A program made the translations under genes and the position numbers. Of a stretch of 64,000 nucleotides of DNA, positions 23,180 to 31,498 are shown one piece after another. Each line of letters starts with the position of its first letter. The first letter of the stretch is position 1. Source of the DNA: Nocardia higoensis NBRC 100133 (GTDB taxonomy: Bacteria > Actinomycetota > Actinomycetes > Mycobacteriales > Mycobacteriaceae); contig NZ_BAGA01000065.1 in NCBI RefSeq assembly GCF_000308595.1, positions 95,425 to 159,424 on the forward strand, written 5' to 3'. The notes beneath the pieces were generated by a model. It was not told where the DNA came from. It worked only from the letters and a program-made list of their open reading frames with translations, and did not search any database.

Positions 23180-25684
23180 GTGCGAGTAGCGCAGTCCTGG
23201 CTGACCGAGATCATCGAGCGCGCCACCCCCGGCTGGTCGGTCACGCCCGAGGAACTGGACGCCGCGTTCGTCCGCGTCGGGCTGGAGGTCGAGGAGGTCG
23301 ACAAGCTGGCCCGGGTGACCGGCGACCTGGAGCATCCGCTGGTGGTCGGCCGCGTCCTGGAGGTCACCGAGCTGACCGAGTTCAAGAAGCCGATCCGGTT
23401 CTGCAAGGTCGACGTCGGCAATGTCGAGCCGCAGGAGATCGTCTGCGGCGCGCGTAACTTCGCGGTGGGCGACCTGGTCGTGGTGGTGCTGCCCGGCGGC
23501 GTGCTGCCCGGCGGGTTCGCGATCAGCTCGCGCAAGACCTACGGTCACGTCTCCAACGGCATGATCTGCTCGGTGGCCGAACTCGGCATCGGCAAGGACC
23601 ACTCCGGCATCCTGGTGCTGGAACCGGGCACCGCCGAGCCGGGCACCGACGCCAACGAACTGCTCGGCCTCGACGACACCGTCATCGAGCTCAACATCAC
23701 CCCCGACCGCGGCTACTGCTTCTCGGTCCGCGGCTTGGCCCGCGAGATCGCCTGCGGGGCCGATTTGGAGTACCTCGATCCCGCGGTGCGCACGCTGCCC
23801 GCCGACGAGGCCCCGGCCTGGCCGATCCGGGTGGAATCCGATTCCCGATGCACCCGGTTCGCGGCGCGCCGGGTCACCGGCATCGACCCGGCCGCGGTCA
23901 GCCCGTGGTGGCTGCAGCGCAGGCTGCTGCTGTCGGGCGTGCGGCCGATCTCCCCGGCCGTCGACGTGACCAACTACGTCATGCTCGAACTCGGCCAGCC
24001 CCTGCACGCCTTCGACGCCGCGCGTCTCAACGGTGGTCTGGTGGTGCGCACCGCCAACAGGGGCGAGACCCTGCGCACCCTCGACGACGTGGAACGCACC
24101 CTCGACGACGAGGACGTGGTGATCGCCGACGACTCCGGCGTGATCTCGCTGGCGGGCGTGATGGGCGGCGCGAGCACCGAGGTGAGCGCGGAAACCACCG
24201 ACGTGCTGCTGGAAGCCGCCACCTGGAACTCGCTGCTCATCTACCGCACCGCGCGCAGGCACAAGCTGGTCTCCGAGGCGGGCAAGCGCTACGAACGCGT
24301 CGTCGACCCGGAACTCAATGTCGCCGCGCTGGACCGCGCCGCCACCCTGCTCGCCGAGATCACCGGCGGCACCGTCGAACCCGTGCTCTCCGATGTGCGG
24401 GTGCCCACCCCGGCCCCCGAGCCGATCCGGATGGACATCGACTTGGCCGATCGCGTCGCGGGCGTCACCTACCCGCGCGGCACCTCGGCCCGCCGGCTGG
24501 CCCAGATCGGTTGCCACGTCGAGGTTTCCGTCGACGAGGAGACCGGTCACGGTCAGCTCGTGGTGACCCCGCCGAGCTGGCGTCCCGATCTCGCCCAGCC
24601 CGCCGACCTGGTCGAGGAGGTGCTGCGCCTGGAGGGCCTCGAGCAGATTCCGTCGATTGTGCCGACCGCCCCCGCCGGTCGCGGTCTGACCGCGGTGCAG
24701 CGTCGCCGCCGGGCGGTGAGCCGCGCGCTGGCCTTCGCAGGCGCCGTCGAGGTGCCCGCGCCGGTGTTCCTGGCCGCGGGCGTCTTCGACGTGTGGGGCC
24801 TGGACGAGGACGATCCGCGCCGCGCGACCACCCGGGTGCTCAACCCGCTCGACGTGGAGCGCGCCGAGCTGTCCACCACGCTGCTGCCCGGTCTGCTGGA
24901 GATCGCCCAGCGCAATATCTCCCGCGGTGCCCGCGACCTCACCCTCTACGCCATCGGCCAGGTCACCCTGGCCACCGGCGCGACCAAGGCCGTCGAGCCG
25001 TTGCCGGTGGACCGCCGTCCCACCGACGAGCAGATCACCGAACTACTGGCCTCGCTGCCCGAGCAGCCCGTCCGGATCGGCGCCGTGCTCACCGGCCGCC
25101 AGGAACCGCGCGGCCCGTGGGGCCCGGGCAGGCAGGTCGAGGCCGCCGACGCCTTCGCCCTGGTCGAGGCCGTTGCCGACGCCGCGGGCGTGGTGATCGA
25201 ACGTCGCGCCGCCGCCTACCTGCCCTGGCATCCGGGCCGCTGTGCCGAGCTCGTCGTCGACGGCACCGTCGTCGGTCATGCGGGCGAGCTGCATCCGGCG
25301 GTCCTGGAGCGCGCGGGCCTACCCGCCCGCACCTGCGCGGTCGAACTCGACCTCGACGCTCTGCCGCTGACCGAGGCCCGGCCGGCGCCGGTCGTCTCGG
25401 CGTTCCCCGCGGTGCTGCAGGACGTCTCGGTCAGCGTCGAGAAGTCCGTCTCCGCCGCGGCCGTCGAATCCGCTCTGCGCGGCGGCGCGGGCGATCTGCT
25501 CGAGGACGTCGCCCTGTTCGACGTGTACGAAGGCGAGCAGGCGGGCGAGGGCCGCAAGTCCCTCACCTACGCCCTGCGCTTCCGCGCTTCCGACCGCACC
25601 CTCACCGAGGACGAGGCCAGCGCGGCCCGCGATGCCGCGGTTGCCGCCGCGGGCGAGTCGGTGGGCGCCGTCCTGCGCGGCTGA
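23180..25684 (+). CDS. pheT: Phenylalanine-tRNA ligase beta subunit
   Basis: 834 residues, full length, GTG start. Domains in order: N-terminal tRNA-binding OB fold ([26 protein letters not shown]), B3/B4 editing domain ([21 protein letters not shown]), B5 domain, catalytic-like core ([16 protein letters not shown]), and a C-terminal FDX-ACB anticodon-binding domain ([17 protein letters not shown]). It hydrolyses mischarged Tyr-tRNA(Phe) through B3/B4. The operon ends here at a strong hairpin. Confidence 0.97.
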   Translation: MRVAQSWLTEIIERATPGWSVTPEELDAAFVRVGLEVEEVDKLARVTGDLEHPLVVGRVLEVTELTEFKKPIRFCKVDVGNVEPQEIVCGARNFAVGDLVVVVLPGGVLPGGFAISSRKTYGHVSNGMICSVAELGIGKDHSGILVLEPGTAEPGTDANELLGLDDTVIELNITPDRGYCFSVRGLAREIACGADLEYLDPAVRTLPADEAPAWPIRVESDSRCTRFAARRVTGIDPAAVSPWWLQRRLLLSGVRPISPAVDVTNYVMLELGQPLHAFDAARLNGGLVVRTANRGETLRTLDDVERTLDDEDVVIADDSGVISLAGVMGGASTEVSAETTDVLLEAATWNSLLIYRTARRHKLVSEAGKRYERVVDPELNVAALDRAATLLAEITGGTVEPVLSDVRVPTPAPEPIRMDIDLADRVAGVTYPRGTSARRLAQIGCHVEVSVDEETGHGQLVVTPPSWRPDLAQPADLVEEVLRLEGLEQIPSIVPTAPAGRGLTAVQRRRRAVSRALAFAGAVEVPAPVFLAAGVFDVWGLDEDDPRRATTRVLNPLDVERAELSTTLLPGLLEIAQRNISRGARDLTLYAIGQVTLATGATKAVEPLPVDRRPTDEQITELLASLPEQPVRIGAVLTGRQEPRGPWGPGRQVEAADAFALVEAVADAAGVVIERRAAAYLPWHPGRCAELVVDGTVVGHAGELHPAVLERAGLPARTCAVELDLDALPLTEARPAPVVSAFPAVLQDVSVSVEKSVSAAAVESALRGGAGDLLEDVALFDVYEGEQAGEGRKSLTYALRFRASDRTLTEDEASAARDAAVAAAGESVGAVLRG

Positions 25685-25702
25685 GCGGCGAGAGCATCCG
25701 GA

Positions 25703-25737
25703 ATCGGCCGGCAGGGGGGCACACCCTGCCGGCCGAT
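25703..25737. terminator. Terminator after pheT
   Basis: A perfect 14-bp stem ATCGGCCGGCAGGG (25703-25716) with its complement (25724-25737) and a 7-base loop lies between pheT and the converging ABM gene. There is no T-tract. Confidence 0.7.
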
Positions 25738-25742
25738 CTCGT

Positions 25743-25985
25743 TCAGGTCAGCGGCCGAACCGCGGCGATATCGAATTCCGTCACCGACGCTTCGACAATC
25801 GCGGCACTCTGCCCCTGCTCGGGCCCGCTCCCGCGAAACGCCTCGACCTCCTCCTGCGTCGCCCATCGCTCGAACACGTTGATCCGGCCGGGCTCCACCA
25901 GGTCCGCGCCGATCGCGAAATCCAGGCACCCGCGCGCTCGCCGTGCCTGCTCGACCACCCCTGCGCATCCGGCCACGACAACCAT
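25743..25985 (-). CDS. ABM-family monooxygenase-like protein, shortened N-terminus
   Basis: 80 residues from ATG 25985 (GAGGAGCAGG Shine-Dalgarno). The second half is a normal antibiotic-biosynthesis monooxygenase dimer domain (RGCLDFAIGADLVEPGRINVFERW). The first strand MVVVAG runs straight into CAGVVEQAR. In typical members about 16 residues of the first helix lie between these parts, so an in-frame deletion is likely (family comparison from memory). It may be inactive. It lies beside an HxlR regulator and a truncated SDR. Confidence 0.7.
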   Translation of the reverse strand: MVVVAGCAGVVEQARRARGCLDFAIGADLVEPGRINVFERWATQEEVEAFRGSGPEQGQSAAIVEASVTEFDIAAVRPLT

Positions 25986-26103
25986 CGCCTGCTCCTCTCC
26001 ACTCTCCAACTGAGACCGGACCGGCCCGCCGAACTCATCGGCCGGACACACCCGTGCACGGGCCCGGTCGGTGCGAGGCACGCCGATCGGGCGCGAAGGG
26101 CCT

Positions 26104-26469
26104 TCAGTCGCGCGGGAGAATCGCGCTGTCGGCGTCCGGCGCCCCGGTCCAGGTGTCGGACCAGTCCCAGAGTGGTTGCAGCGCATCGCTGAGCCGGACG
26201 CCGCAGACGGTGAGCTCGTAGGCCCCTTTCGGGCCGTGCTTGTGCACCAAGCCCGCCTCCTGCAACTGCTGCAACCGGTTCGACAGCATGCTGGACGAGC
26301 AGTTGCCCATGCTGCGGCGCAACTGCAGGAAACCGAGGGGACCCGGCTCCAGCTCCCAGATGATGCGCAGCGTCCAGCGCTGCCCGAGCAGATCGATCGT
26401 GGACAGGACTCGGGTATGTGCGGGTGTCTTCTCGGAGCCGCCGTCCGCGTCGGAGTTTGCGCTTCTCAT
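26104..26469 (-). CDS. HxlR-family transcriptional regulator
   Basis: 121 residues. The winged helix-turn-helix is clear: TIDLLGQRWTLRIIWELEPGPLGFLQLRR, then SMLSNRLQQLQEAGLV and PKGAYELTVCG. HxlR regulators act as dimers on nearby detoxification or redox genes. The start at 26469 abuts a truncated SDR gene on the opposite strand. Probable original targets are that SDR and the ABM gene (inference). Confidence 0.88.
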   Translation of the reverse strand: MRSANSDADGGSEKTPAHTRVLSTIDLLGQRWTLRIIWELEPGPLGFLQLRRSMGNCSSSMLSNRLQQLQEAGLVHKHGPKGAYELTVCGVRLSDALQPLWDWSDTWTGAPDADSAILPRD

Positions 26470-26482
26470 TTCGAAGCACCAT

Positions 26483-26989
26483 ATTTTCGGCCGGCTCGGC
26501 GCCTTGGTGCTGAACGCCTCCGGAGGTCTGGAGCGCGACGCCGGCGCCGGCTACGCCCTGCGGCTGAACCGCGACGCCCAAGTCGATCTCGCCACCGCCG
26601 CACTGCCGTTGCTTTCGCCTGGCGGCCGCATCGTCTTCGTGACCAGCCATCAGGCGCATTTCCACGGCAGCGGTCGTCCGCTGCCCGACGGCTACGAGCC
26701 GATCGCGGCGAGCAAACGTGCGGGGGAGGACGCCCTGCGTGATCTCGTTCCCGAATTCGCCCGTCGGGCTGTCGGATTCACGGTGGTCTCCGGTGACATG
26801 ATCGACGGCACGATCATCATCCGCCTGCTGGAGCGGCGCGATCCGGCCGCGGTCGCCGCCCGCAGAAACGCCGGACCGCTGCCGACCGTCGAGGATTTCG
26901 CCGCCACTGTCGTGCGGGCCGTCGATGCCGAAGTGTCGGACGGTCACACGTTCTACGTGGGCGGGGAGGACTACGTGGAAGCCCACTGA
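26483..26989 (+). pseudogene. 5'-truncated short-chain dehydrogenase/reductase
   Basis: About 168 codons match the C-terminal two thirds of an SDR: GALVLNASGG (NAG-like motif), PLLSPGGRIVFVTSHQAHF (Ser of the active site), and YEPIAASKRAGEDALRDL (Tyr-x3-Lys motif). The N-terminal Rossmann segment with TGxxxGxG is missing. Upstream codons run into the promoter and coding region of the divergent HxlR gene, and no sensible start is present. Loss of the 5' end during rearrangement is the simplest explanation; without the NAD(P) motif the product should be inactive. Confidence 0.7.
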
Positions 26990-27030
26990 CCTCAAAACTC
27001 CCTGCCGTGGCGCCGAGTTCCGCTACCGTG

Positions 27031-27051
27031 ATGCCTAGAAGTTATAGGCAT
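27031..27051. promoter_or_regulatory. PadR-type operator (ATGCCTA-N7-TAGGCAT)
   Basis: A perfect 7-bp inverted repeat with a 7-base spacer lies 9 bases before the PadR start and overlaps a TTATAG -10-like sequence. Autorepression by the adjacent PadR protein is expected. Confidence 0.65.
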
Positions 27052-27060
27052 AGAGGTGCT

Positions 27061-27423
27061 ATGTATATAGACAAGGATCTGGTGGCGGCGTCCTCCACGC
27101 TGCTGGTGCTCGGAATCCTGGCCGAGGGCGAGTCCTACGGGTACGCGATCCTCAAGCGGGTGAAGGAACTGTCCGGCGGCCGGATCGAGTGGACCGACGG
27201 CATGCTGTATCCGCTGCTGCACCGACTGGAGCGGGCAGGCTATGTGTCGGCGTCCTGGGGCGCCGCGCAGACCGGACGCAAGCGCAAGCACTACGCGCTC
27301 ACCGAGGCCGGGCGCGGGGTGCTGGTGGAACGGCGCAGCCAGTGGGATGTCGTGGCCGACGCGTTGAACGAGGTGTGGCGCAGCGCGCAGTTGCCACGCG
27401 CCGCCGAAGGTGGCCTGGCATGA
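27061..27423 (+). CDS. PadR-family transcriptional regulator
   Basis: 120 residues from ATG 27061 with GAGGTG five bases upstream. The PadR winged helix is obvious: AASSTLLVLGILAEGESYGYAILKRV, then GMLYPLLHRLERAGYV and GRKRKHYALTEAGR. Its stop overlaps the start of the next gene (ATGA), forming a two-gene regulator/membrane-protein operon typical of PadR systems. The palindrome at 27031-27051 is the probable operator. Confidence 0.93.
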   Translation: MYIDKDLVAASSTLLVLGILAEGESYGYAILKRVKELSGGRIEWTDGMLYPLLHRLERAGYVSASWGAAQTGRKRKHYALTEAGRGVLVERRSQWDVVADALNEVWRSAQLPRAAEGGLA

Positions 27424-28769
27424 CGGGCACCGACGAGCGACTGGAATCGCAGATAGGGCAGTGGCGCGGCTACATCGAACGGCATCGCGCGATCTCGGCG
27501 GCCGATGTCGACGAGATGGAAGACCACCTGCGCGACCAGATCTCGGATCTGAGCACCGCCGGATTGGCCGCCGACGAGGCCTTCCTGGTCGCGGTCAAGC
27601 GCATGGGCAGCGTGGACGCCATCTCGCGGGAGTTCGCGCGCGAGCATTCCGAGCGGCTGTGGAAGCAGTTGGTGCTGCTGCCCGCGCCCGCGGAGGGCGT
27701 GCGTGGCCCGGACCGGGAACTGCTGGTGGTCCTCGCGGCAGCCGCGTCCGCCGGAGTGGCGATCACGATCGCCGTGCTGGCCGGTATCGATGAGAACCTG
27801 TTCGCCCGGACCGCGAGTCTGTTCGTATTGCCCTTCCTCGCAGCCTATTTCGCGTGGAAGCGGCAGCTGGGCCCGCGGGCGCTCGCCGTCCTGGTCCTGC
27901 CGTTCGTGGCCGCCGGGATTCTGCTCACGACCTTTCCGTTCGAGCGCGACGGCGCCACAGAGGTGATCGCCGCCATCCACGCGCCGCTCATGCTCTGGTT
28001 CGCCGTCGGTTTCGCCTATGTCGGCGGCGAGTGGCGATCGGACCGCCGTCGCATGGATTTCATCCGGTTCACCGGCGAATGGATCGTCTACCTGACCCTG
28101 ATCGCGCTCGGCGGCCTGATCCTGATGGGCCTGACCGTCGGCGCGTTCGAGTCGCTCGGCCTGGACGCCGAGGAGACCGTCCTGGACTGGGCGCTGCGGT
28201 TCGGACCGGCGGGCGCGGTCGTGGTCGCCGCCTGGCTGGTGGAAGCCAAGCAGAATGTCGTGGAGAACATCGCGCCGGTGTTGACCAGGGTGTTCACGCC
28301 GATCACCATCGTCATGCTGACGGTCCTGCTGGTGGGATTCGCGGCGGCGGGCAGTCTTGTCGACGTCGACCGCGAGCTGCTGATCCTGATGGATCTCATC
28401 CTCGTCGTGGTTCTCGGCCTGCTGCTCTACGCGATCTCCGCGCGCGACCCGCTGCTGCCCGCGGACCTGTTCGACACACTCCAACTGGTGCTCGTCGTGC
28501 TCGCGCTCGCGGTGGACGTGGTCATGCTGACGGCGATGCTCAGCCGGATCGCGGAGTTCGGCGTCACCGCGAACAAGGCCGTCGCCCTCGGCTTGAACCT
28601 GGTCCTCGCGGTGAACCTGGTGTGGTCGGCCCGGCTGCTCGGCGGATTCCTGCTCGGCCGCTTCGGTTTCCACGCGGCCGAGCGCTGGCAGACCCGCTAC
28701 CTGCCGGTCTTCGGCCTGTGGGCGGCGCTGGTGGTCGCCGCGGTGGCGCCGCTGTTCGGTTTCGTGTGA
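27420..28769 (+). CDS. Permease-prefix-domain integral membrane protein
   Basis: 449 residues. Residues 1-80 match the permease prefix domain that often follows PadR genes (IGQWRGYIERHRAISAADVDEMEDHLRDQ). After a loop, about ten hydrophobic helices follow (for example LLVVLAAAASAGVAITIAVLA, ILMDLILVVVLGLLLYAI). No ATPase or transporter signature is seen, so substrate and mechanism are unknown. Coupled to padR by a 4-base overlap and probably induced together. Confidence 0.8.
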   Translation: MTGTDERLESQIGQWRGYIERHRAISAADVDEMEDHLRDQISDLSTAGLAADEAFLVAVKRMGSVDAISREFAREHSERLWKQLVLLPAPAEGVRGPDRELLVVLAAAASAGVAITIAVLAGIDENLFARTASLFVLPFLAAYFAWKRQLGPRALAVLVLPFVAAGILLTTFPFERDGATEVIAAIHAPLMLWFAVGFAYVGGEWRSDRRRMDFIRFTGEWIVYLTLIALGGLILMGLTVGAFESLGLDAEETVLDWALRFGPAGAVVVAAWLVEAKQNVVENIAPVLTRVFTPITIVMLTVLLVGFAAAGSLVDVDRELLILMDLILVVVLGLLLYAISARDPLLPADLFDTLQLVLVVLALAVDVVMLTAMLSRIAEFGVTANKAVALGLNLVLAVNLVWSARLLGGFLLGRFGFHAAERWQTRYLPVFGLWAALVVAAVAPLFGFV

Positions 28770-28838
28770 GCCGGGATCGAGAGGCTGCGGGAGTAGCGTG
28801 GACATCGGTCCGGTTCGTCGATGATCACGGAGGCTCTC

Positions 28839-29129
28839 ATGACTGTTCGAGCGGAATGGAACGGCGTCGTGCTCGCGGAGAGCGACGACACGGTGGTGGT
28901 CGAAGGCAACCATTACTTCCCGGCTTCCGCCGTGCGCTCCGAGTACTTCACCCCGACCGATACGCACTCCGTGTGCCCCTGGAAGGGCACCGCCTCGTAC
29001 TACACGGTGCGCGTGGACGGGAGCGAGAACCCGGATGCGGCCTGGTACTACCCGGAGCCGAAAGAGGCCGCCGCGCAGATCAAGGACCACGTCGCGTTCT
29101 GGCGTGGCGTCGACGTCGTCGAGGACTGA
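28839..29129 (+). CDS. DUF427 domain protein
   Basis: 96 residues from ATG 28839 (GGAGG six bases upstream); the upstream in-frame ATG at 28821 has no ribosome site. Typical DUF427 pattern: RAEWNGVVLAESDDTVVVEGNHYFP, CPWKGTASYYTV and AAWYYPEPKEAAAQIKDHVAFW. A small all-beta domain of unknown function, common in actinobacteria. Confidence 0.9.
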   Translation: MTVRAEWNGVVLAESDDTVVVEGNHYFPASAVRSEYFTPTDTHSVCPWKGTASYYTVRVDGSENPDAAWYYPEPKEAAAQIKDHVAFWRGVDVVED

Positions 29130-29206
29130 CTGCCTGTAGGTCGCATCGAACTGCTGCCGGGACGCAACCCCCGGCAGCGGCTCCGGTCGCTGCGTAGCCT
29201 GGCTAC

Positions 29207-29722
29207 ATGAGCGACAAGGACCAGATCCTCGCCGGGCTGGCCGCCCTGCCCGATGCCGAGTTGGCCGAAGTCCTGCGTGCGGCCGTCGCCGGCCGGCCCG
29301 CTTTTCACGCCGTGCACGCCGCCCTCGCCGAGATGGCCGATTCCGGCGGTGGGGAAGGGCTCGCCGAACACGAGACGATTCCTCGGGGCGACGGCACCGG
29401 TAGTGTGACCAGCACCACTACTCGACCCGTCGGTGACCCTCCCGGCTCGATATCGGGCCAGGTAGGTGGCCCCGTTTTCCCCGGCTCCACGGGGTTCCCG
29501 GCTTCGGGGGACAGTGGCTACAGCTCCTCCGGAGTCCCCACCTTCGACTCGGTTCGCGATAAGGTCGACCGACGTTTCGGCACCGCGCAGGGAATGAGCG
29601 AACTCGATCGCCTGACCCCCGCGGGACGCGACGCCGACGAACAATTCGCCGCGCGCGAGCAAGCCGCGCGTGAGCGCCTCGACCGTATCCGCAGATCACT
29701 GCACGGCGAGGACGCCGACTGA
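29207..29722 (+). CDS. Hypothetical protein, low-complexity centre
   Basis: 171 residues, ATG 29207, no strong Shine-Dalgarno. The first 45 residues are helical (DQILAGLAALPDAELAEVLRA). Residues 50-110 are Gly/Ser/Thr/Pro-rich and probably disordered. The end is charged and helical (DEQFAAREQAARERLDRIRR). No family is recognised. It may be co-transcribed with the next gene, 45 bases downstream. Confidence 0.6.
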   Translation: MSDKDQILAGLAALPDAELAEVLRAAVAGRPAFHAVHAALAEMADSGGGEGLAEHETIPRGDGTGSVTSTTTRPVGDPPGSISGQVGGPVFPGSTGFPASGDSGYSSSGVPTFDSVRDKVDRRFGTAQGMSELDRLTPAGRDADEQFAAREQAARERLDRIRRSLHGEDAD

Positions 29723-29767
29723 CGCCCGCCGCCCTCGGCGGGCGGACCGACGACAGGGGTGGATTCG

Positions 29768-30799
29768 ATGACCGAACCGCGTGCGATGGCCGAACGGCTG
29801 CTCGACGCCCAGGTGGACTTCCTGCTGGCCGAAGTTACCGGTGAGCGATTCGCGGAAGTGGTCGCCCGCGATGTCGCCGACGTGCTCGCCGTCGCCGGGA
29901 CCATCGGATTCGGCGAGGTGGTGGCGCTCGAGGACGGCAAGCAGACCGTAGCCACCGTGGTGGACCTGATCGGCGGCAGCCCGGTGCTGGCCGACATGGT
30001 CGGCGTGTTCGCCGACGCCATCTACGACCACATCGCCGACAACGACACCGACACCCTCGGTTCGGTCGTCGATCGCGAACCGGTCGAGCAGTTGCTGGAA
30101 AAGGTGCTCGGTATGCACCAGGCCCAGGAGCGAATCCTGGACCGGCTCACCGAATCCCCGCTCGTCGCCACGGTCGCCTCGAAGTTCGTCGACAAGCTGA
30201 TCAACGACTTCGTGCAGGCCAACCGGGAACGGGCCGAGAAGATCCCCGGCGTCGGCTCGCTGATGTCGCTCGGCCAGTCCGCGGCCAACCGCGCCAAGAA
30301 GGCCGCCGCCGACAACACTTTCGTCGGCGATCTCGCGGGCAGGGGCGCGCTGTTCGCCCTCAAGCGCACCAACAACGCCATTCGCGAGATGCTGCGCGAC
30401 GCCCCCGTGCACTCGGCCGCCATGGAGTTCTGGGACCTGCACGCGGGCGAGCCGGTCAGCGGCCTGCGCGAGTACCTCACCAAGAAGGACCTGCACGAAC
30501 TCGTCCTGCTCTGCTACGAGATCGCGGTGACCACCCGGGAGAAGCAGTACTTCGGCGAACTCGTCGCCCAGTGCGTCGAGGTCTTCTACGACGAATACCG
30601 CGATCACACCCTCGCCGCCATGCTCCCCGAAATCGGCCTGACCGCCGAGGACGTCACCGCCGAGATCCTGCGCTACGGCCCCGCCGTCGTCGAGGCCGCC
30701 AAGCGCGACGGGGTGCTCGCCCGCCTCATTCGCGAACGCCTCGAGCCGTTCTACACCTCCGATGTCGTCCTGAGCATCCTCGCCGACGCGGGTGAGTGA
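29768..30799 (+). CDS. Hypothetical all-helical protein
   Basis: 343 residues from ATG 29768 (AGGGGTGG upstream); GTG 29759 is an alternative. Predicted mostly alpha-helical and soluble, with repeated amphipathic segments (PVEQLLEKVLGMHQAQERIL, ASKFVDKLINDFVQANRERAEK). There is no signal peptide, catalytic motif or known domain that I recognise. A hairpin follows the stop. Confidence 0.65.
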   Translation: MTEPRAMAERLLDAQVDFLLAEVTGERFAEVVARDVADVLAVAGTIGFGEVVALEDGKQTVATVVDLIGGSPVLADMVGVFADAIYDHIADNDTDTLGSVVDREPVEQLLEKVLGMHQAQERILDRLTESPLVATVASKFVDKLINDFVQANRERAEKIPGVGSLMSLGQSAANRAKKAAADNTFVGDLAGRGALFALKRTNNAIREMLRDAPVHSAAMEFWDLHAGEPVSGLREYLTKKDLHELVLLCYEIAVTTREKQYFGELVAQCVEVFYDEYRDHTLAAMLPEIGLTAEDVTAEILRYGPAVVEAAKRDGVLARLIRERLEPFYTSDVVLSILADAGE

Positions 30800-30805
30800 C
30801 CTGCT

Positions 30806-30828
30806 GCCCGCCTGCCGATACGGCGGGC
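30806..30828. terminator. Short hairpin between convergent genes
   Basis: GCCCGCC (30806-30812) pairs with GGCGGGC (30822-30828) around a 9-base loop, 6 bases after the hypothetical gene and 38 bases before the end of the converging Ddn-like gene. Confidence 0.4.
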
Positions 30829-30865
30829 AACCCGGCCGGGGCGCCGGCGGCCACCGGCCGAGCGT

Positions 30866-31360
30866 TCACGACTCCGATCGGGCGAGCACCGCGATCGGCA
30901 GGGTGCGCGTCGTCAGCGCCTGGTAGGTCGCGAAATCGGGGTAGTGCCGCACCAGCACCTTCCAGCGCGCGTCGTATTCGGCGGGATCGGTGATCACGCG
31001 TGCCGCCACGGGCCAGGACTCGGCGCCGACCTGTACCTCCGCGCGGCCGGCGGCGACGAGATTGTGCCACCAGTTCGGCGGCTTCGGGTTGCCGCCGTAG
31101 GAGCCGCAGACGAGCAGATCGTCGCCGTCGGGCACGTACATCAGCACCACCGGCCGCGGCTGTCCGGATTTCCTGCCGACCACGGTCAGCTGGAAGATCG
31201 GGCGCCCGAGGAACTTTCCGAACCGGGTGCCGCCGAAGCGGGTGTAGAGGCGGGCGTGCAGGCGGCTCTGCAGCTTGGTGATGCCGGTCAGCCGGGTGCT
31301 GCCGAAGTGCGCCACCCGGCCGGTGCCGGTGAGTTTCGTCGGGGTGACGTCGTTTGCCAT
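30866..31360 (-). CDS. Ddn-like F420-dependent nitroreductase-family protein
   Basis: 164 residues, a single split-barrel flavin/deazaflavin oxidoreductase domain. Matches include RFGGTRFGKFLGRPIFQLTVVGRKSGQPR, VLMYVPDGDDLLVCGSYGG and PPNWWHNLVAAGRAEVQVG. The deazaflavin-dependent family includes M. tuberculosis Ddn, which activates nitroimidazoles and may reduce quinones. F420 use is expected from family membership; the substrate is unknown. Confidence 0.88.
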   Translation of the reverse strand: MANDVTPTKLTGTGRVAHFGSTRLTGITKLQSRLHARLYTRFGGTRFGKFLGRPIFQLTVVGRKSGQPRPVVLMYVPDGDDLLVCGSYGGNPKPPNWWHNLVAAGRAEVQVGAESWPVAARVITDPAEYDARWKVLVRHYPDFATYQALTTRTLPIAVLARSES

Positions 31361-31498
31361 GCGAATTCCTCGGGATAGTTCGGGTCGTGCGGGTGCACGC
31401 TACCCGGTTGTCCACAGGCCGGGCACCGCCCGCGCGCCTGTGTGATTCTGCCGCGTCCGGGCCGCCCGACGACGCGATCCGGCAGTAGGGTCGAGCGC

